Shown piece by piece: positions 23,247-34,845 of a DNA stretch of 64,000 nt. A program made the translations under genes and the position numbers. Positions within the stretch are counted from its first letter, which is position 1; every line of letters begins with the position of its first letter. Source of the DNA: Alopecurus myosuroides (Eukaryota; Streptophyta; Magnoliopsida; Poales; Poaceae); NCBI GenBank assembly GCA_028641055.1, contig CM054058.1, positions 497,071,919 through 497,135,918 on the forward strand, given 5' to 3'. The notes under the pieces are model-generated. The model ran no database searches, was not told the origin of the DNA, and saw nothing but the letters and a program-made list of their open reading frames with translations.

Positions 23247-26200
23247 GAGGAGTTTTTTGGAACACGGATGGTTTTGGGGATACGTCTAAACACTTAGCTG
23301 TTAATGAAATTGTTCGAGAATTACAGTTGGACTTTGTTGCGATATTGGAAACTGGTAGGTCCAGTTTCGAGCAACGGTTATTATCACACTTAGCGGGAGG
23401 TCGTGATTTTTCGTGGTACTGTTTACCACCTAAGGGAAGATCAGGGGGCATTTTGGTTGGTTTTCATAATGTTAATATTACGGTTCAGAATGTGGTCGCG
23501 GGAGAATTCTCCGTTAAATTCCACCTGCGAACGAAGGACGATGGTTTCCTTTGGACGTTGGTAGTGGTGTACGGAGCTGCTCAAGAAGACAATAAACCCG
23601 TTTTCCTATCTGAACTAGTACGTATTTGCGAGAGTGAAACTCGACCCATTTTGGTGGGGGGAGATTTCAGTATTATGAGGAGACCTAATGAGAAGAGTAA
23701 CGACAATTTTAATACTAGATGGCCCTCGATTTTCAATGCAATTATAGAGAGCCTGGATCTCAAAGAACTTGAGATGTCAGGGAGGCAATACACTTGGATT
23801 AGTAGGCGAGCTGTGACTACTTTTGAGAAGTTAGATCGTGTATTGGCTAGTGTAGAGTGGGAAGAAAAATTTCCATTGGTTTCTGTTCAGGCATTGGCAA
23901 GAACGGGATCTGATCATGTCCCTTTGTTTGTGGACTCGGGTTGTTCGGTACACAAAGGGAATAGATCATCATTCTCATTTGAATTATCTTGGCTAAAGAA
24001 GGAGGGTTTTTATGAGATGGTGAGACATGAGTGGACTTCCCAACTGAGGGGAGAGTCACCTATTGAGGTCTGGCAATATAAAATTAGACACCTACGTAGT
24101 TTCCTACGGGGATGGGCTAAAAATATGAGCGGAGAGTATAAATTGCTGAGGGATAAGCTTATTCTTCTGATTAATGAGTTGGACATTAAAGCTGAGACTA
24201 TGCCCCTTTCTGATGAGGAAAGGAAGTCCAAAAAAGAGGCTGATCTATACCTGACTAAACTTAGACGTGATGAAGAGTCCAAGTGGGCTCAACGTGCTAA
24301 GATGAGACATATTCAAGAAGGAGGTGATAATACTAAATATTTTCATATGATGGCAAATGGGAAAAATAGAAAGAAAAAAATTTCCAGTTAGAACAAGATG
24401 AAGGGACTATTGTTGGTCAACATAACCTAAAGATCTTTATATCTGAATATTACAAAAAATTGTTTGGCCCATCCGAGCACACAACCATTGCACTTGATGA
24501 GGGTAAGATTCATGATCTACCTCAAGTATCGGTGGAAGAAAATGCTGTACTCACGGCTCCTTTTTCTGAAGAGGAGGTGCTAGAGGCGATAAATCAAATG
24601 GAACTCAATAAAGCACCGGGACCAGATGGGTTCCCGGCTGAATTCTATAAGAAATTTTGGGATGTAATTAAGCTAGACATGATGGCTATGTTTGCCCAAT
24701 TATATGAAGCAGAGTTGCCACTTTATAAATTGAACTTTGGGGTAATTACACTGTTACCTAAGAAGGAAGACGCGGCTAGAATTGAACAGTATAGACCTAT
24801 CTGTTTAATTAATGTAAGCTTTAAAATATTTACTAAAGTTGGGACTAATAGAGTCACTGCGATTGCGCAGCGTATCATCAGACCCACTCAATCTGCATTT
24901 CTACCTGGTAGGAATATTTTAGAGGGGGTGGTGGTCCTACATGAAACAATACATGAACTTCATACTAAAAAAATGGATGGGGTACTGTTTAAGATTGACT
25001 TTGAGAAGGCTTATGATAAGGTTAGTTGGTCTTTTCTACAACAAACACTACGGATGAAAGGGTTTGCACCGTTGTGGTGTGACTGGGTAGCGAGATTTGT
25101 CCAAGGTGGGAGTGTAGGTATCCGGGTGAATGAGGATATTGGTCATTATTTTCAAACACTCAAAGGGATCAGACAGGGAGATCCGTTATCTCCTATACTC
25201 TTTAATCTGGTCGCAGATATGTTAGCAGTCCTTATTGCGAGGGCAAAAGACAATGGTAGCGTTGGAAGTCTTGTACCACATCTTGTTGAAGGTGGGGTCT
25301 CGATTCTCCAATATGCTGATGATACCATACTCTTTCTTGAACATGATCTCGATAAAGCAGTCAATATGAAATTAATTCTGGCTTTATTTGAACAAATCTC
25401 TGGATTAAAGATTAATTTTCATAAGAGTGAACTTTTCTGCTTTGGGGCAGCGGTAGAGGCACAGGATGAATATCGCCACATCTTTGGATGTGATGTGGGC
25501 CAACTACCGTTTAAATATCTGGGTATTCCGATTCATTATAGAAAACTTTTAAATAAAGAATGGCTTCCAATTGAGGACCGTTTTGAAAGTAAATTGAGTA
25601 CTTGGATTGGTAAATTACTTTCTTATGGAGACAGATTGGTTCTCATTAATTCAGTTCTATCTAGTTTACCAATGTTTTTCCTGTCCTTTTTTGAGGTACC
25701 TGTTGGGGTGAGGAAAAAATTAGACTTCTTTAGATCACGCTTTTTTTGGCAAAGCGATCAGAAGAAGAAGAAGTATAGGTTAACTAGGTGGAATATTATT
25801 TGTAGACCCAAAGATCAGGGGGGTCTCGGGATCGAGGTTCTAGAGATTAAAAATAAATGTCTTCTAAGCAAGTGGCTTTATAAACTCATGACCGAGGAGG
25901 GGGTGTGGACTGAGTTACTCCATAATAAATATATTAAGGATTTACCATTACAGCAAGTGGAAGTAAAATCTATTGACTCACCCTTCTGGAAAGGGTTGAT
26001 GCGGGTTAAGGAGGATTTCTTTCACCGAATCAAATACACACTTGGGGATGGTCAGACCATACGATTTTGGGAGGATATTTGGTTAGGGGATGATACTTTG
26101 GCTGCTCAGTACCCAAACCTATATAATGTGGTCCGACATAGAAATGTTCTTGTTTCACATGTTCTGTGGAATGATCATCCTAATTTGGTTTTTAGGAGAG

Positions 26201-26915
26201 CGTTAACTGGTGATAAATGGGACGCATGGTTGCATTTAGTTCAACGCTTAATGAATCTGTCTAATTCTAATAGCCCAGATTCTTTTAAATGGACATTGAC
26301 TACGTCTGGTAGTTTTTCTGTTAAATCCTACTATGAGGATTTAATGAACGAAGGTACTAAATGTTTACGTAGATATATTTGGAAAATAAAAGTTCCACTC
26401 AAGATAAGGATTTTTATGTGGTTTCTTTATCGTAAGGAGCTATTGACAAAAGATAATTTGGCTAAACGGAATTGGATGGTTGCACCAAGTGTGTTTTCTG
26501 TGGTAATCAAGAGACTATTGATCATCTGTTTATATCATGTGAATTTGCAAAAAAGATTTGGTGCTTGATACATTTTACTTTTAGCATTACTCCACCTATT
26601 TCAGTTGACAATCTGTTTGGGGATTGGTTAGATGGGGTAGATAAAAGATCTAAAGCTAGTATACGGATTGGTATATGTGCTTTTCTTTGGGCAATTTGGA
26701 ATTGCAGGAATGATGTGATTTTTAACAAATTGGAAGCGGGTCATTTTTTGCAGGTTGTTCACAGAGCCACCAATTGGATACACCTGTGGTCACTACTATC
26801 CCCGGAAGAGCTACGTGGAAGCTTGGATACAAGATGTGCACGCTTGCTGGCGGTCGTGCGGGCTATCTTCAGCCGGGGTGGGTGGCTACATACTAGGAGA
26901 CTACAAGATGTGTAA
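23243..26915 (+). pseudogene. LINE 2 ORF2: endonuclease-reverse transcriptase, two frameshifts
   Basis: Starts at an ATG overlapping the ORF1 stop (ATGA, 23243-23246). Endonuclease to about 23930 (VGGDFSIM, GRQYTWIS, SDHVPLFV). RT about 24580-25450 with NKAPGPDGFPAEFYKKFW, YRPICLINVSFKIFTK, DFEKAYDKVSW, GIRQGDPLSPILFN and catalytic QYADDTILF. The tail has FKYLGIPIHYRKL, GGLGI and a zf-RVT domain (CVFCGNQETIDHLFISC). Lesions: one base missing in an A run near 24378 and a frame shift near 26475-26490. Otherwise the motifs are intact. The protein would nick the target and prime reverse transcription there. Confidence 0.92.
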
Positions 26916-27038
26916 TCTCTTTTCTTTGGAGGTGTTTTGGTGGCTGATTTGTGTGGCCACGGCCCAGTTTGGCTGAGTGCTAGTTGCTGGATGAATGTTT
27001 GGTTCCGAATATTTTAATTATTAATAAATAAGCTGTGT

Positions 27039-27053
27039 GCATCCACTGGATGC
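27039..27053 (+). other. 3'-UTR hairpin of LINE 2
   Basis: GCATCCACTGGATGC: 6-bp stem, 3-base loop, 22 bases before the A tail. LINE 3 has a similar hairpin with a different stem sequence (28036-28049). Confidence 0.65.
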
Positions 27054-27085
27054 AGAGGCTGGATTTTCCGTTTCAAAAAAAAAAA

Positions 27086-27095
27086 AGTTGTCTAT
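27086..27095. repeat. Target-site duplication of LINE 2, copy 2
   Basis: AGTTGTCTAT directly after the poly(A) run; matches 19767-19776. Confidence 0.8.
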
Positions 27096-27234
27096 GATGG
27101 CTGAGATTCAGAGTCAGAGGTATTTAGCCTTGATCGGCTGTACAGTCTCATCAACTCCCTTCCTTGCCCAAGGAGTGTGTCTCCTGCTGCTAAGTAGATC
27201 AACCAACCAGTTGTATCCTGGATATCATTTCTTG

Positions 27235-27446
27235 TTAAGGTCGATCCCTGCCTGGTTGGCGAAGGTGTCGAGGCCGTGCTTCTCGATGGTCTTGAATCTT
27301 GAGCGCCTTGGTGGAGAGGTGCAGCTTGACGTAGCGCTTGCTTTCCTCCGACCACAGCTTCTTATACTGCAGGTTCAGGAACTGCTGCTTGTTGTTTTCT
27401 TGTTGTTGTCCTGGTTTGTCTTGTCCTCCAAAAAGGGGCAGATCTG
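27235..27446 (-). pseudogene. Plastid ribosomal protein bL28 gene fragment
   Basis: On the minus strand an exon after a TTTCAG acceptor reads FLNLQYKKLW, then KRYVKLHLSTKAL, the conserved C-terminal half of chloroplast bL28. A 7-base insertion near 27300 then shifts the frame; the following codons still match the family in the next frame. The N-terminal zinc-ribbon part (ICPF) is present but scrambled. No transit-peptide exon is seen. bL28c is a component of the plastid 50S subunit; this copy is a dead fragment. Confidence 0.65.
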
Positions 27447-27976
27447 GCCTGAAACCAGAGATCATTCAGTTTGATATTATTTATTTCTTGGGAACGAAAA
27501 TGCATGATAGAAGTAAGTAACAAGCAATTCCTATAGAGAAACTGGTTAAACTCTTGTACTTTTTCCATTGATGTTGTCGTGTTTAATAATGACACAGTTG
27601 AACAGCCACAGAAATTGTTCTTGATTCACGGCAATCACAAACATGTGAAGTAGTGACAATGCAATAATGACTGGAGAAAGTTAACAATTGGAAAAGAATC
27701 ATAGATGCACAGGTATTTCTTGTGGCTGTCTATCATGTCTATTCCCCAAACTCCACGAGTCGAGAAATCAATGTCTAGTCAATGAAACCTCAGTCTTCAG
27801 TTTCAGAGCATGTTAACAAGCAATTCCTAAGGAGAATTGGTTAAACTCTTGCAAGAACCGTTCCTTTTCCCGCCGTTGCTACTACTAGTATGTTAAATAG
27901 CACCCATAGTTGAACAGCTGCTGAAATGGTTCTTGATTTCTGACAATCAGAACCTGTGGTGCCACTGAAGAAGTGA
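27447..27976. repeat. Degenerate tandem duplication next to the bL28 scrap
   Basis: 27515-27660 and 27813-27960 share blocks such as AACAAGCAATTCCTA, GGTTAAACTCTTG and GTTGAACAGC in the same order. A third partial copy lies beyond the nested insertions at about 36155-36230. No coding potential. Confidence 0.55.
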
Positions 27977-28144
27977 TTTTTTTTTTGATAAAGGGCTTTA
28001 TTACTCAAAAAGTTCAAGCATTACACCCGGCCTCTGCATCGTAAGATGCACACAGCCGAAATCCAAAACTGAAAATAAACAGGGCGACAATGCTACAAAA
28101 CATCTGCTGTAGACTGTCGATGCTATGGAGCCTCTATCCGTAGA

Positions 28145-28998
28145 TCAAGCGGCCATCCATGTGGGATAAAAATATCCCTCGCCACCTGCTCGTGCACATG
28201 CCTCCGTAAAAAGGCCTCGTAATTCCCCTCGCTGTAATGTGGACCACGAACGGAGAATACCTGTGCTCCTGAATAGAACCTGCATACGAGAAATTTTTTT
28301 ATCATTGAAAATCTTGTCATTTCTACATAGCCAGAGAGACCAAATAACGACAAGCGCTCCTACCCTAATAACAGTCTTAAATCGTTTATCAACCCCATTT
28401 AACCAATTGCCGAATATATTCGCAACGGAAGTAGGCGGATATAGATTTGAAGCCATTTGGATAGCGGACCATATAGAACGCGCAAATGTGCAATCAAAGA
28501 ATGAGTGTTTAATTGTCTCATCCTGAGAACAAGGAACACACTTAGAGCTCCCATGCCAATTACGTTTGAAAAGATTATTTTTTGTGAGTATGACCCCCTT
28601 ACGAAGGTACCACGCGAAGATCTTAATCTTCAGCGGCACTTTCATACGCCATACATTTTTGAAGATATCGATTGGCATATCCGATTGGATCAGAGCCCTG
28701 TACATGGAATCCACCGGGAACATACCATTCTTAGTGATCTTCCAACGAAATTCATCAGTGCCTGGTGTAAGAGTAACCCTCGTTAATCTATCAACCAGGT
28801 TTTGCCAAGACTCAAGTCGAGGCCCGAGTAAATCTCGTCGGAACGTAACATTAGGAGGTGATGTTTGCATGACCGTAGCCAGCGTATCATCCTTATGTCG
28901 CGCTATCGTGTACAAGGCCGGATACTGTTCTCTCAGTGTGGTGTTACCTAACCACTTATCCTCCCAGAACCGTATCTGTGATCCATCCTTAATCTTAA
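28145..28998 (-). pseudogene. LINE 3 ORF2 C-terminal remnant
   Basis: About 284 codons read through IRFWEDKWLGN, WRMKVPLKIKIFAWYL and the zf-RVT Cys/His cluster (CVPCSQDETIKHSFFDC), with no internal stop, to a TAG near 28147. Its upstream codons (GDSHFWAGLM) are at 36014-36095, across the MULE. The RT core itself is missing because the LINE is 5'-truncated. Confidence 0.85.
28990..28998. repeat. 9-bp target-site duplication of the MULE, left
   Basis: TAATCTTAA, identical to 36005-36013. A 9-bp duplication is the hallmark of Mutator-superfamily insertion. Confidence 0.92.
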
Positions 28999-29100
28999 GG
29001 GTCATTTATCGAATTGCCCACAGCGGACCACTTGTACTCAGTTTTACCCCTAGCGTCGAATCGACCTCAGTTTTGCCCATAGTCTGTGCGCAACTACTAT
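28999..29100 (+). repeat. Left terminal inverted repeat of the MULE
   Basis: Outer 44 bases match the right end only moderately; from CTCAGTTTTACCCC inward (about 29037-29080) the match to the right end is nearly perfect. It contains a direct repeat CTCAGTTTT(A/G)CCC. Confidence 0.85.
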
Positions 29101-29343
29101 GGAGAGGCTGGAACGGTAAGTTTGGAGTCGAATCCGTTCCGCGAAGTGGGTCCGAGGAGTCAGACTCCGTTTCGCGAAGTGGGTCCGGGTGGGACTGCCA
29201 AGTTCTTTGAAACCGTCCGGAGCTTATAGGTGGGACCGCGCAGTTTGAATAGTCCACACCCAAGCTTCCCGCTAGGTTCAGCGACGCGTGGGAAAACCGC
29301 GGGCCCCGCGTCGGTCAAAGACTGCCGGAGTAACGTCACGCGC

Positions 29344-29350
29344 TACAAAA
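29344..29350 (+). promoter_or_regulatory. TATA-like box upstream of ORF A
   Basis: TACAAAA about 93 bases before the ATG, in a GC-rich context. Further upstream, GCGAAGTGGGTCCG occurs twice (about 29143 and 29175). Weak, by position and sequence only. Confidence 0.35.
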
Positions 29351-29442
29351 GGCCCCTCGCCACTCTCCCTATTCTAGCCGTTAATCTCGCCCTCACCGCA
29401 CTCGCTCTCATCGCTGCATTTCCACCTAGACACCCCGAGACG

Positions 29443-30129
29443 ATGCCTCGCCGGCTCCGTGCAAACCGCAACTCGCCGTTGTACTGCCGCCCCGCGGCCG
29501 CGATGCGGGGCCACAGTGACGCCGATAGCGACAACGAGTTCTTCTACGAGGAGAACGAGCAGCAGCCGCAGGAGGAGGCGGCGCCCGAGCAGGAGCCGCC
29601 GCAGGAGGAGGCTGCGCCCGAGCAGGAGCCGCCGCAGGAGGCGCGGCGTTGGAGGAGGCTCATGAGGAGGCAGCCTATCTGGCCCGAGCAGCACGCCGCC
29701 GTCTACTCGTTCGAAACATGGCGGAACGAGGAGGCGTTCCACACGGTCCGCTCCTGGCTCAAGGAGGCGGCGGCAGCGGCCGAGGCTGCCGCTGTTCGTG
29801 CATCCCTGGACACCCACCAGAGGGAGCAGGCGGAGCGCCAGGTCTACTGGCAGCTCGCCGCAACCGCGGCGTCCGATGAGCAGCAGGCGGTCGTCGCGCT
29901 ATACGAGAGCGACCGGCGCAAGGCTGCCCTGCAGAGCGAGAGGCGGGACCGCCGCCATCCCTCCGAGCAGGCGCAGCTGCACCGGCTGCGGATCCGAGGC
30001 AGAGCGGAGCGGCATGCGATCTCTACGCTGGCGAACCCATCGCCCTTAGCCAAGAACGACCACGAGGCGGGGCCCTCCAACATGCTGGCCTACGACGACA
30101 GCGATGAGAACGACGAGGAAGAGGAGTAG
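29443..30129 (+). CDS. ORF A: unrecognised 228-aa charged protein inside the MULE
   Basis: I do not recognise a family. From the ATG at 29443 the protein has a basic start (MPRRLRANRNS), an acidic patch with two tandem copies of EEAAPEQEPPQ (33-base DNA repeat), then a basic RRWRRLMRRQPIWPEQHAA segment, a long Ala/Glu/Gln/Arg-rich probable coiled coil (about residues 95-195) and a very acidic C-terminus (DDSDENDEEEE). No signal peptide or membrane segment. No stop or frameshift in 687 bases of GC-rich DNA, in contrast to the decayed TEs around it; the open frame continues further upstream to 29230, but the leader looks non-coding. It may be a transposon accessory protein or a captured host fragment. 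Confidence 0.55.
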   Translation: MPRRLRANRNSPLYCRPAAAMRGHSDADSDNEFFYEENEQQPQEEAAPEQEPPQEEAAPEQEPPQEARRWRRLMRRQPIWPEQHAAVYSFETWRNEEAFHTVRSWLKEAAAAAEAAAVRASLDTHQREQAERQVYWQLAATAASDEQQAVVALYESDRRKAALQSERRDRRHPSEQAQLHRLRIRGRAERHAISTLANPSPLAKNDHEAGPSNMLAYDDSDENDEEEE

Positions 30130-30424
30130 AGGACGACGTCTAGGAGGAGGGCGACGACCAGGCCGGGTGATCGCGGCGAGCCTCGGCCAACCGTAGTTTC
30201 TTTTTAAGTTTTTTCAATGTTTTTAGTTAAATTATGCCGTCTAGCTTTCTGTAAAACTATCGTCGAATCTATGAATTTGAGCCTATTTCAACGAGTTCGC
30301 GTTTTTTAATTAATTTTGAGTATTTCTGAACAAAATCTCGAGCCAGAATGTAGATTAAAAGCGAAAATAATGTTTGAATAATGTTGTATGATGTTGAACT
30401 AAGTCATTCCAAAATTTTTGGGCA
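30130..30424 (+). other. Region downstream of ORF A
   Basis: About 300 bases that shift from GC-rich to AT-rich; presumably 3' UTR. No clear polyadenylation signal beyond T-rich tracts. Confidence 0.35.
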
Positions 30425-31621
30425 AATGTGCTTCAAATGAGGTCTGAAGCTGAGTACACACCCCCGTTTTAAATTTCATGAAAGATTCGACCTTGCCAAA
30501 ATTATCCAAATAAATTTGAGGAGCAACTATATCACATATAACAACATTGTGTGTTGGATTCATGTCATTTTGATTTTTTTTATAATTTATGCTCATTTGA
30601 AACCATCGCTCTATTCTCATGAGGAATGTGCTTCAAATGAGGTCTGAAGCTAGGGTAAATACCCCCGTTTGGAATTTCATGAAAAAATCGACCTTGTAAA
30701 AATTATCCGATCCAATTCAATTTGAGGAGCAACTATATCACATATAACAGCATTGTGCGTTGGATTCATGTCATTTTGATATTTTTATGCTCATTGTGCG
30801 TTGAATTATTTATGCTCATTTGAAACCATCGCTCAATTCTCGTGAGAAATGTGCTTCAAATGAGGTCCGAAGATAGGGTAAATACCCCCGTTTATAATTT
30901 CATGAAAAATTCGACCTTGCCAAAATTAACCAAACAAATTTGAGGAGCAACTATATCACATATAACAACATTGTGCGTTGGATTCATGTCATTTTGAATT
31001 TTTTTGAATTATTTATGCTCATTTCATCGCTCAATTCTCGTGAGAAATGTGCTTCAAATGAGGTCCGAGGCTAGGGTAAATACCCCCGTTTATAATTTCA
31101 TGAAAAATTCGACCTTGCCAAAATTAACCAAACAAATTTGAGGAGCAACTATATCACATATAACAACATTGTGCGTTGGATTCATGTCATTTTGATTTTT
31201 TTTGAATTATTTATGCTCATTTGCAACCATCGCTCAATTCTTGTGAGAAATGTGATTCAAATGAGCTCCGAAGCTAGGGTAAATACCCCCATTTATAATT
31301 TCATGAAAAAACAGACCTTGCCAAAATTATCCAAACAAATTTGAGGAGCAACTAAATCACATATAACAACATTGTGCGTTGGATTTATGTCATTTTGAAT
31401 TTTTTTGAATTATTTATGCTCATTTTCAACCATCGCTCAATTCTCGTGAGAAATGTGCTTCAAATGAGGTCCGAAGCTAGGGTAAACACCCCCGTTTATA
31501 ATTTCATGAAAAATTCGACCTTGCCAAAATTATCCATAGAAATTTGAGAAGCAACTATATCACATATAACAACGTTGTGCGTTGGATTCATGTCATTTTG
31601 ATTTGTTTTGAATTATTTAAA
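30425..31621. repeat. Satellite-like array A, six units of about 200 bp
   Basis: AATGTGNTTCAAATGAG starts units at 30425, 30625, 30848, 31046, 31249 and 31452 (spacings 200, 223, 198, 203, 203). Each unit also holds ACCCCCGTTT, TTGAGGAGCAAC and GTGCGTTGGATTCATG. The 223-base unit contains a small internal duplication (GTGCGTTG). Confidence 0.93.
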
Positions 31622-32459
31622 TAACATGGTTTAATAGAAAAATCATATGTAAAACTGATAAAAATCATCGCTGTAGTAAATCTGAAGTTTCATTATATTT
31701 TTTTATTTAAATAACATGGTTTAATACTTAACAGCAAAGAAATCATATGTAGAACCATCGATCCCTGTGGCCAACGTACCAACCAATCAGAGCGCAGAAC
31801 GAGCGTCTCGCGGATCGCTGTGGCTGCGAGCGCATCTGTCCGATGCACGATTCCTTCTAGAAGGCGTCGATCCAACAACCCAGGTCGAATCTCTGTGTTT
31901 CCTTCTAGAAGCTTTTCGGGTGGTCAAACAGAGGGTTGACCAAGCTTGAAATGAGCATACATAATTCAAAACAAATCGAAAAAATATATTGCCGACGCAC
32001 ATAGTAGTGTTATGTCATATAGTAACGAGAAAAAAAAATATAAACCTGTCTTATAAAGAATGGAACGAAAAAGCCTTGTGTAACATGTGATATCTTGAAC
32101 AGTCTAGTAGAGAGTTCAAGATAATGAGATGAGTTTCAAACCTTTGGAACTCAAATAAGGTCAAAATCTCACTAAAGCTTCATTTTGGTGTGACTAAGAA
32201 AGATCCAAAGTTATTTTTTCATTTTGAAGTTTTAAACTTGTTTTATTTACGATTTACGATTAAAACCATTATTATTCAAAAGAAAATAAATAATACGAAT
32301 ATTCATCCAATAAATTTTCAGGCTTCGGAATTGCATTATATAGGTCTAATACAAGTCTAGGAAAAATATAAATAGGATTTATAAACATTAGAACGAAAGC
32401 CATCACTAAAATGAGATTCCTCGAATACAGGAGTAGAGATTTCAAAGAATATGAGGTGG
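31622..32459. other. AT-rich spacer within the MULE
   Basis: No gene seen. It contains a repeat of AAATAACATGGTTTAATA (31619 and 31709) and a short imperfect inverted repeat around CCTTCTAGAAG (31853 and 31900). Confidence 0.4.
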
Positions 32460-33950
32460 AAACATCCTGAATCTTCCGAAGAGGTCGGTTCTACCTTTTT
32501 GTTTTGTGTTCCTATGGGCTATCCTAGCACAAGCAAGAAAATAGTTCCACATTGCTACCCCCTTTCGACGCAGTTACCGCGTGTTTCCGTATAAGTCCGG
32601 TATTTCTCCAGCGGGGCTAGGGTTTCATCGGGAGGGGGCTACGGAGCGTTTGGATCCCAACACAAGCTAGGGGGTTCCATACCATGATAGTATAGGTGTG
32701 TTGTGTGCTTTGGATGTCAAAGATTGCTCTCCGGGGTGTGACCCGCTTCACCGGCATCCATTTCTCTCTCGTGAGAGCTTATAGGGTGAAACTCCTGTAT
32801 CGGACCAAACATCCTGAATCTTCCGAAGAGGTGGGTTCTACCTCTTTGTTTTGTGTTCCTATGGGCTATCCTAGCACAAGCAAGCAAATAGTTCCACATT
32901 GCTACCCCCTTTCGACGCAGTTACCGCGTGTTTCCGTATAAGTCTGGTATTTCTCCAGCGGGGCTAGGGTTTCACCGGGAGGGGGGCTACGGAGCGTCTG
33001 GATCCCAACACAAGCTAGGGGGTTCCATACCATGATAGTATAGGTGTGTTGTGTGCTTTGGATGTCAAAGATTGCTCTCCGGGGTGTGACCCGCTTCACC
33101 GACATCCACTTCTCTCTCGTGAGAGCTTACAGGGTGAAACTCCTGTATCGGACCAACATCCTGAATCTTCCGAAGAGGTGTGTTCTACCTCTTTGTTTTG
33201 TGTTCCTATGGGCTATCCTAGAACAACCAAGCAAATAGTCCACATTGCTACCCCCTTTCGACGCAGTTACCGCGTCTTTCCGTATAAGTCAGGTATTTCT
33301 CCAGCGGGGCTAGGGTCTCACCGGGAGGGGGGCTACGGAGTCTTTGAATCACAACAAAATCTAGGGGGTGCCATACCATGTTAGTATAGGTGTGTTGTGT
33401 GCTTTGGATGTCAAAGATTTCTCTCCGGGGTGTGACCCGCTTCACCGGCATCCATTTCTCTCTCGTGAGCGCTTATAGGGTGAAACTCCTGTATCGGACC
33501 AAACATCCTGAATCTTCCGAAGAGGTGGGTTCTACCTTTTTGTTTTGTGTTCCTATGGGCTATCCTAGCACAACCAAGCAAATAGTTTCCACATTGCTAC
33601 CCCCCTTTCGACGCAGTTACGCGTGTTTCCGTATAAGTCAGGTATTTCTCCAGCGGGGGCTAGAGTTTTCACCGGGTGGGGGGCTACGGAGTGTCTGGAT
33701 CCCAACATAAGCTAGGGGGTGCCATACCAATGTTAGTATAGGTGTGTTTGTGTGCTTTGGATGTCAAAGATTTCTCTCCGGGGTTGTGACCCGCTTCACC
33801 GGCATCCACTTCTCTCTAGTGAGCGCTTAGGGTGAAACTCCTGTATCGGGACCAAACATTCGTGAATCTTCGGAAGAGGTGGGTTCTACCTTTTTGTTCT
33901 GTGTTCTATGGGCCTTATCCTAGCACAACCAAGAAAATATCTCTAAAAAT
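32460..33950. repeat. Satellite-like array B, four units of about 347 bp plus a partial fifth
   Basis: AACATCCTGAATCTTCC starts units near 32460, 32807, 33155 and 33501, with a diverged start at 33854. Spacing is 346-353. The first three units are very similar; the last ones carry many single-base insertions. Open frames on both strands recur once per unit and are by-products of the repeat. Confidence 0.93.
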
Positions 33951-34761
33951 GTCTAGAAATGACATGGCCGAGTAGTGCAGACAGCACCCGTCTACACTAT
34001 TGTAGATGCCTAGCTTAAAAACAGAGGGAACCTGATCCTCTTACTTTGCCCCACCTTACGTTCTCTGACTTTCTCCCATGACACGTGGGTCCGGTGTGTG
34101 ATGGGCTCCATTTGTCAGGGACCTAAAGTCAGAGGATCGCGTTCCCGCACAGAGAATCGCTCGTCTCAGCGTCTGCAGGCCGTTGCCGCCGTAGTTTGCA
34201 TGCATGGACTCGATCTGCACCGTTCCTTACGATCAAACGATCGAAAATGAAGCGGTGCATGGACTGGGTGTTTTGTCTCAATGTAACCGCATGTAACAAC
34301 GGACACTGTCTAGTGGGGCCCCGTTCACCAGCCCGGTGCATGCACGCCTCGTTTTTTCAGAGTAAACAACGTGGCAGAAGAAGAAAATAGTTAACGTCGC
34401 GTCGCATTTGCAGCAGCCCTCCACGCCTGGTTTCAGAAACACGAGTCGCGTCGCATTTGCAGCGACGCAGCCCTCCACGCCTAGTTTTCAGAAGATACGC
34501 ATCAATGCATATGCAGCGAGGCAGGATTTGGCGTGAGACTTTGGACTTTCTTCTCTTCACCTCTTCAATACACGCATGCAACGTCGAATCACTTGACCGC
34601 CTAATGCACACGCGCTCGTACTCCGTATCACTAGCTGTCCTAGGCCTACGCCTATGCCTGTTCTACACCGCTTTGACCATGCATCGACTCTTCTATACTG
34701 CACCCAATGTTTTCACACTGTTTGCTTCATCTACCCCAATTAATTCACGTCTAATCGTGCC
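33951..34761. other. Upstream region of ORF B
   Basis: Mixed-composition DNA with no gene. At 34397-34492 a block of about 48 bases (GTCGCGTCGCATTTGCAGC ... CCTCCACGCCT) is duplicated in tandem. It probably holds the promoter of ORF B. Confidence 0.4.
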
Positions 34762-34770
34762 TTTAAATAG
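34762..34770 (+). promoter_or_regulatory. TATA box of ORF B
   Basis: TTTAAATAG 76 bases before the ATG, followed by a pyrimidine-rich leader with CCATCTTCTCATCCC, a plausible transcription start. Confidence 0.5.
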
Positions 34771-34845
34771 ACCGTTTCACTTGTCCTCCATCTTCTCATC
34801 CCTCTCCATCCCTTTGCCCTTCTCTCCCTAGCTTCAAGCCCTAAC

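Larger units (their letters stand above)
19777..27085 (+). mobile_element. LINE 2: near full-length L1-type retrotransposon, 7.3 kb
   Basis: Starts 39 bases before the ORF1 ATG, carries ORF1 and ORF2 and ends with TTTC then an A run (27075-27086). Perfect 10-bp target duplications flank it. The 3' UTR has a small hairpin just before the tail. Few lesions (about two per ORF) suggest it is younger than LINE 1. Confidence 0.92.
27977..28998 (-). mobile_element. LINE 3, 3' part (5'-truncated, split by a MULE)
   Basis: Minus-strand LINE with an A tail (T10 at 27977-27986 on plus), an AATAAAG-containing 3' UTR, a 3' hairpin at 28036-28049 and the ORF2 tail (28998-28145). The frame is broken exactly by the 9-bp target site of the Mutator-like element and resumes at 36014. 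It belongs near LINE 2 by protein and by the shared GTGTGCATC...GATGCAGAGGC 3' end. Confidence 0.88.

Noticed and set aside
32696..33710. Recurring 60-110-codon open frames in the 347-bp array
   Set aside because: They recur once per repeat unit on both strands and break wherever the units diverge, so they are by-products of the repeat.
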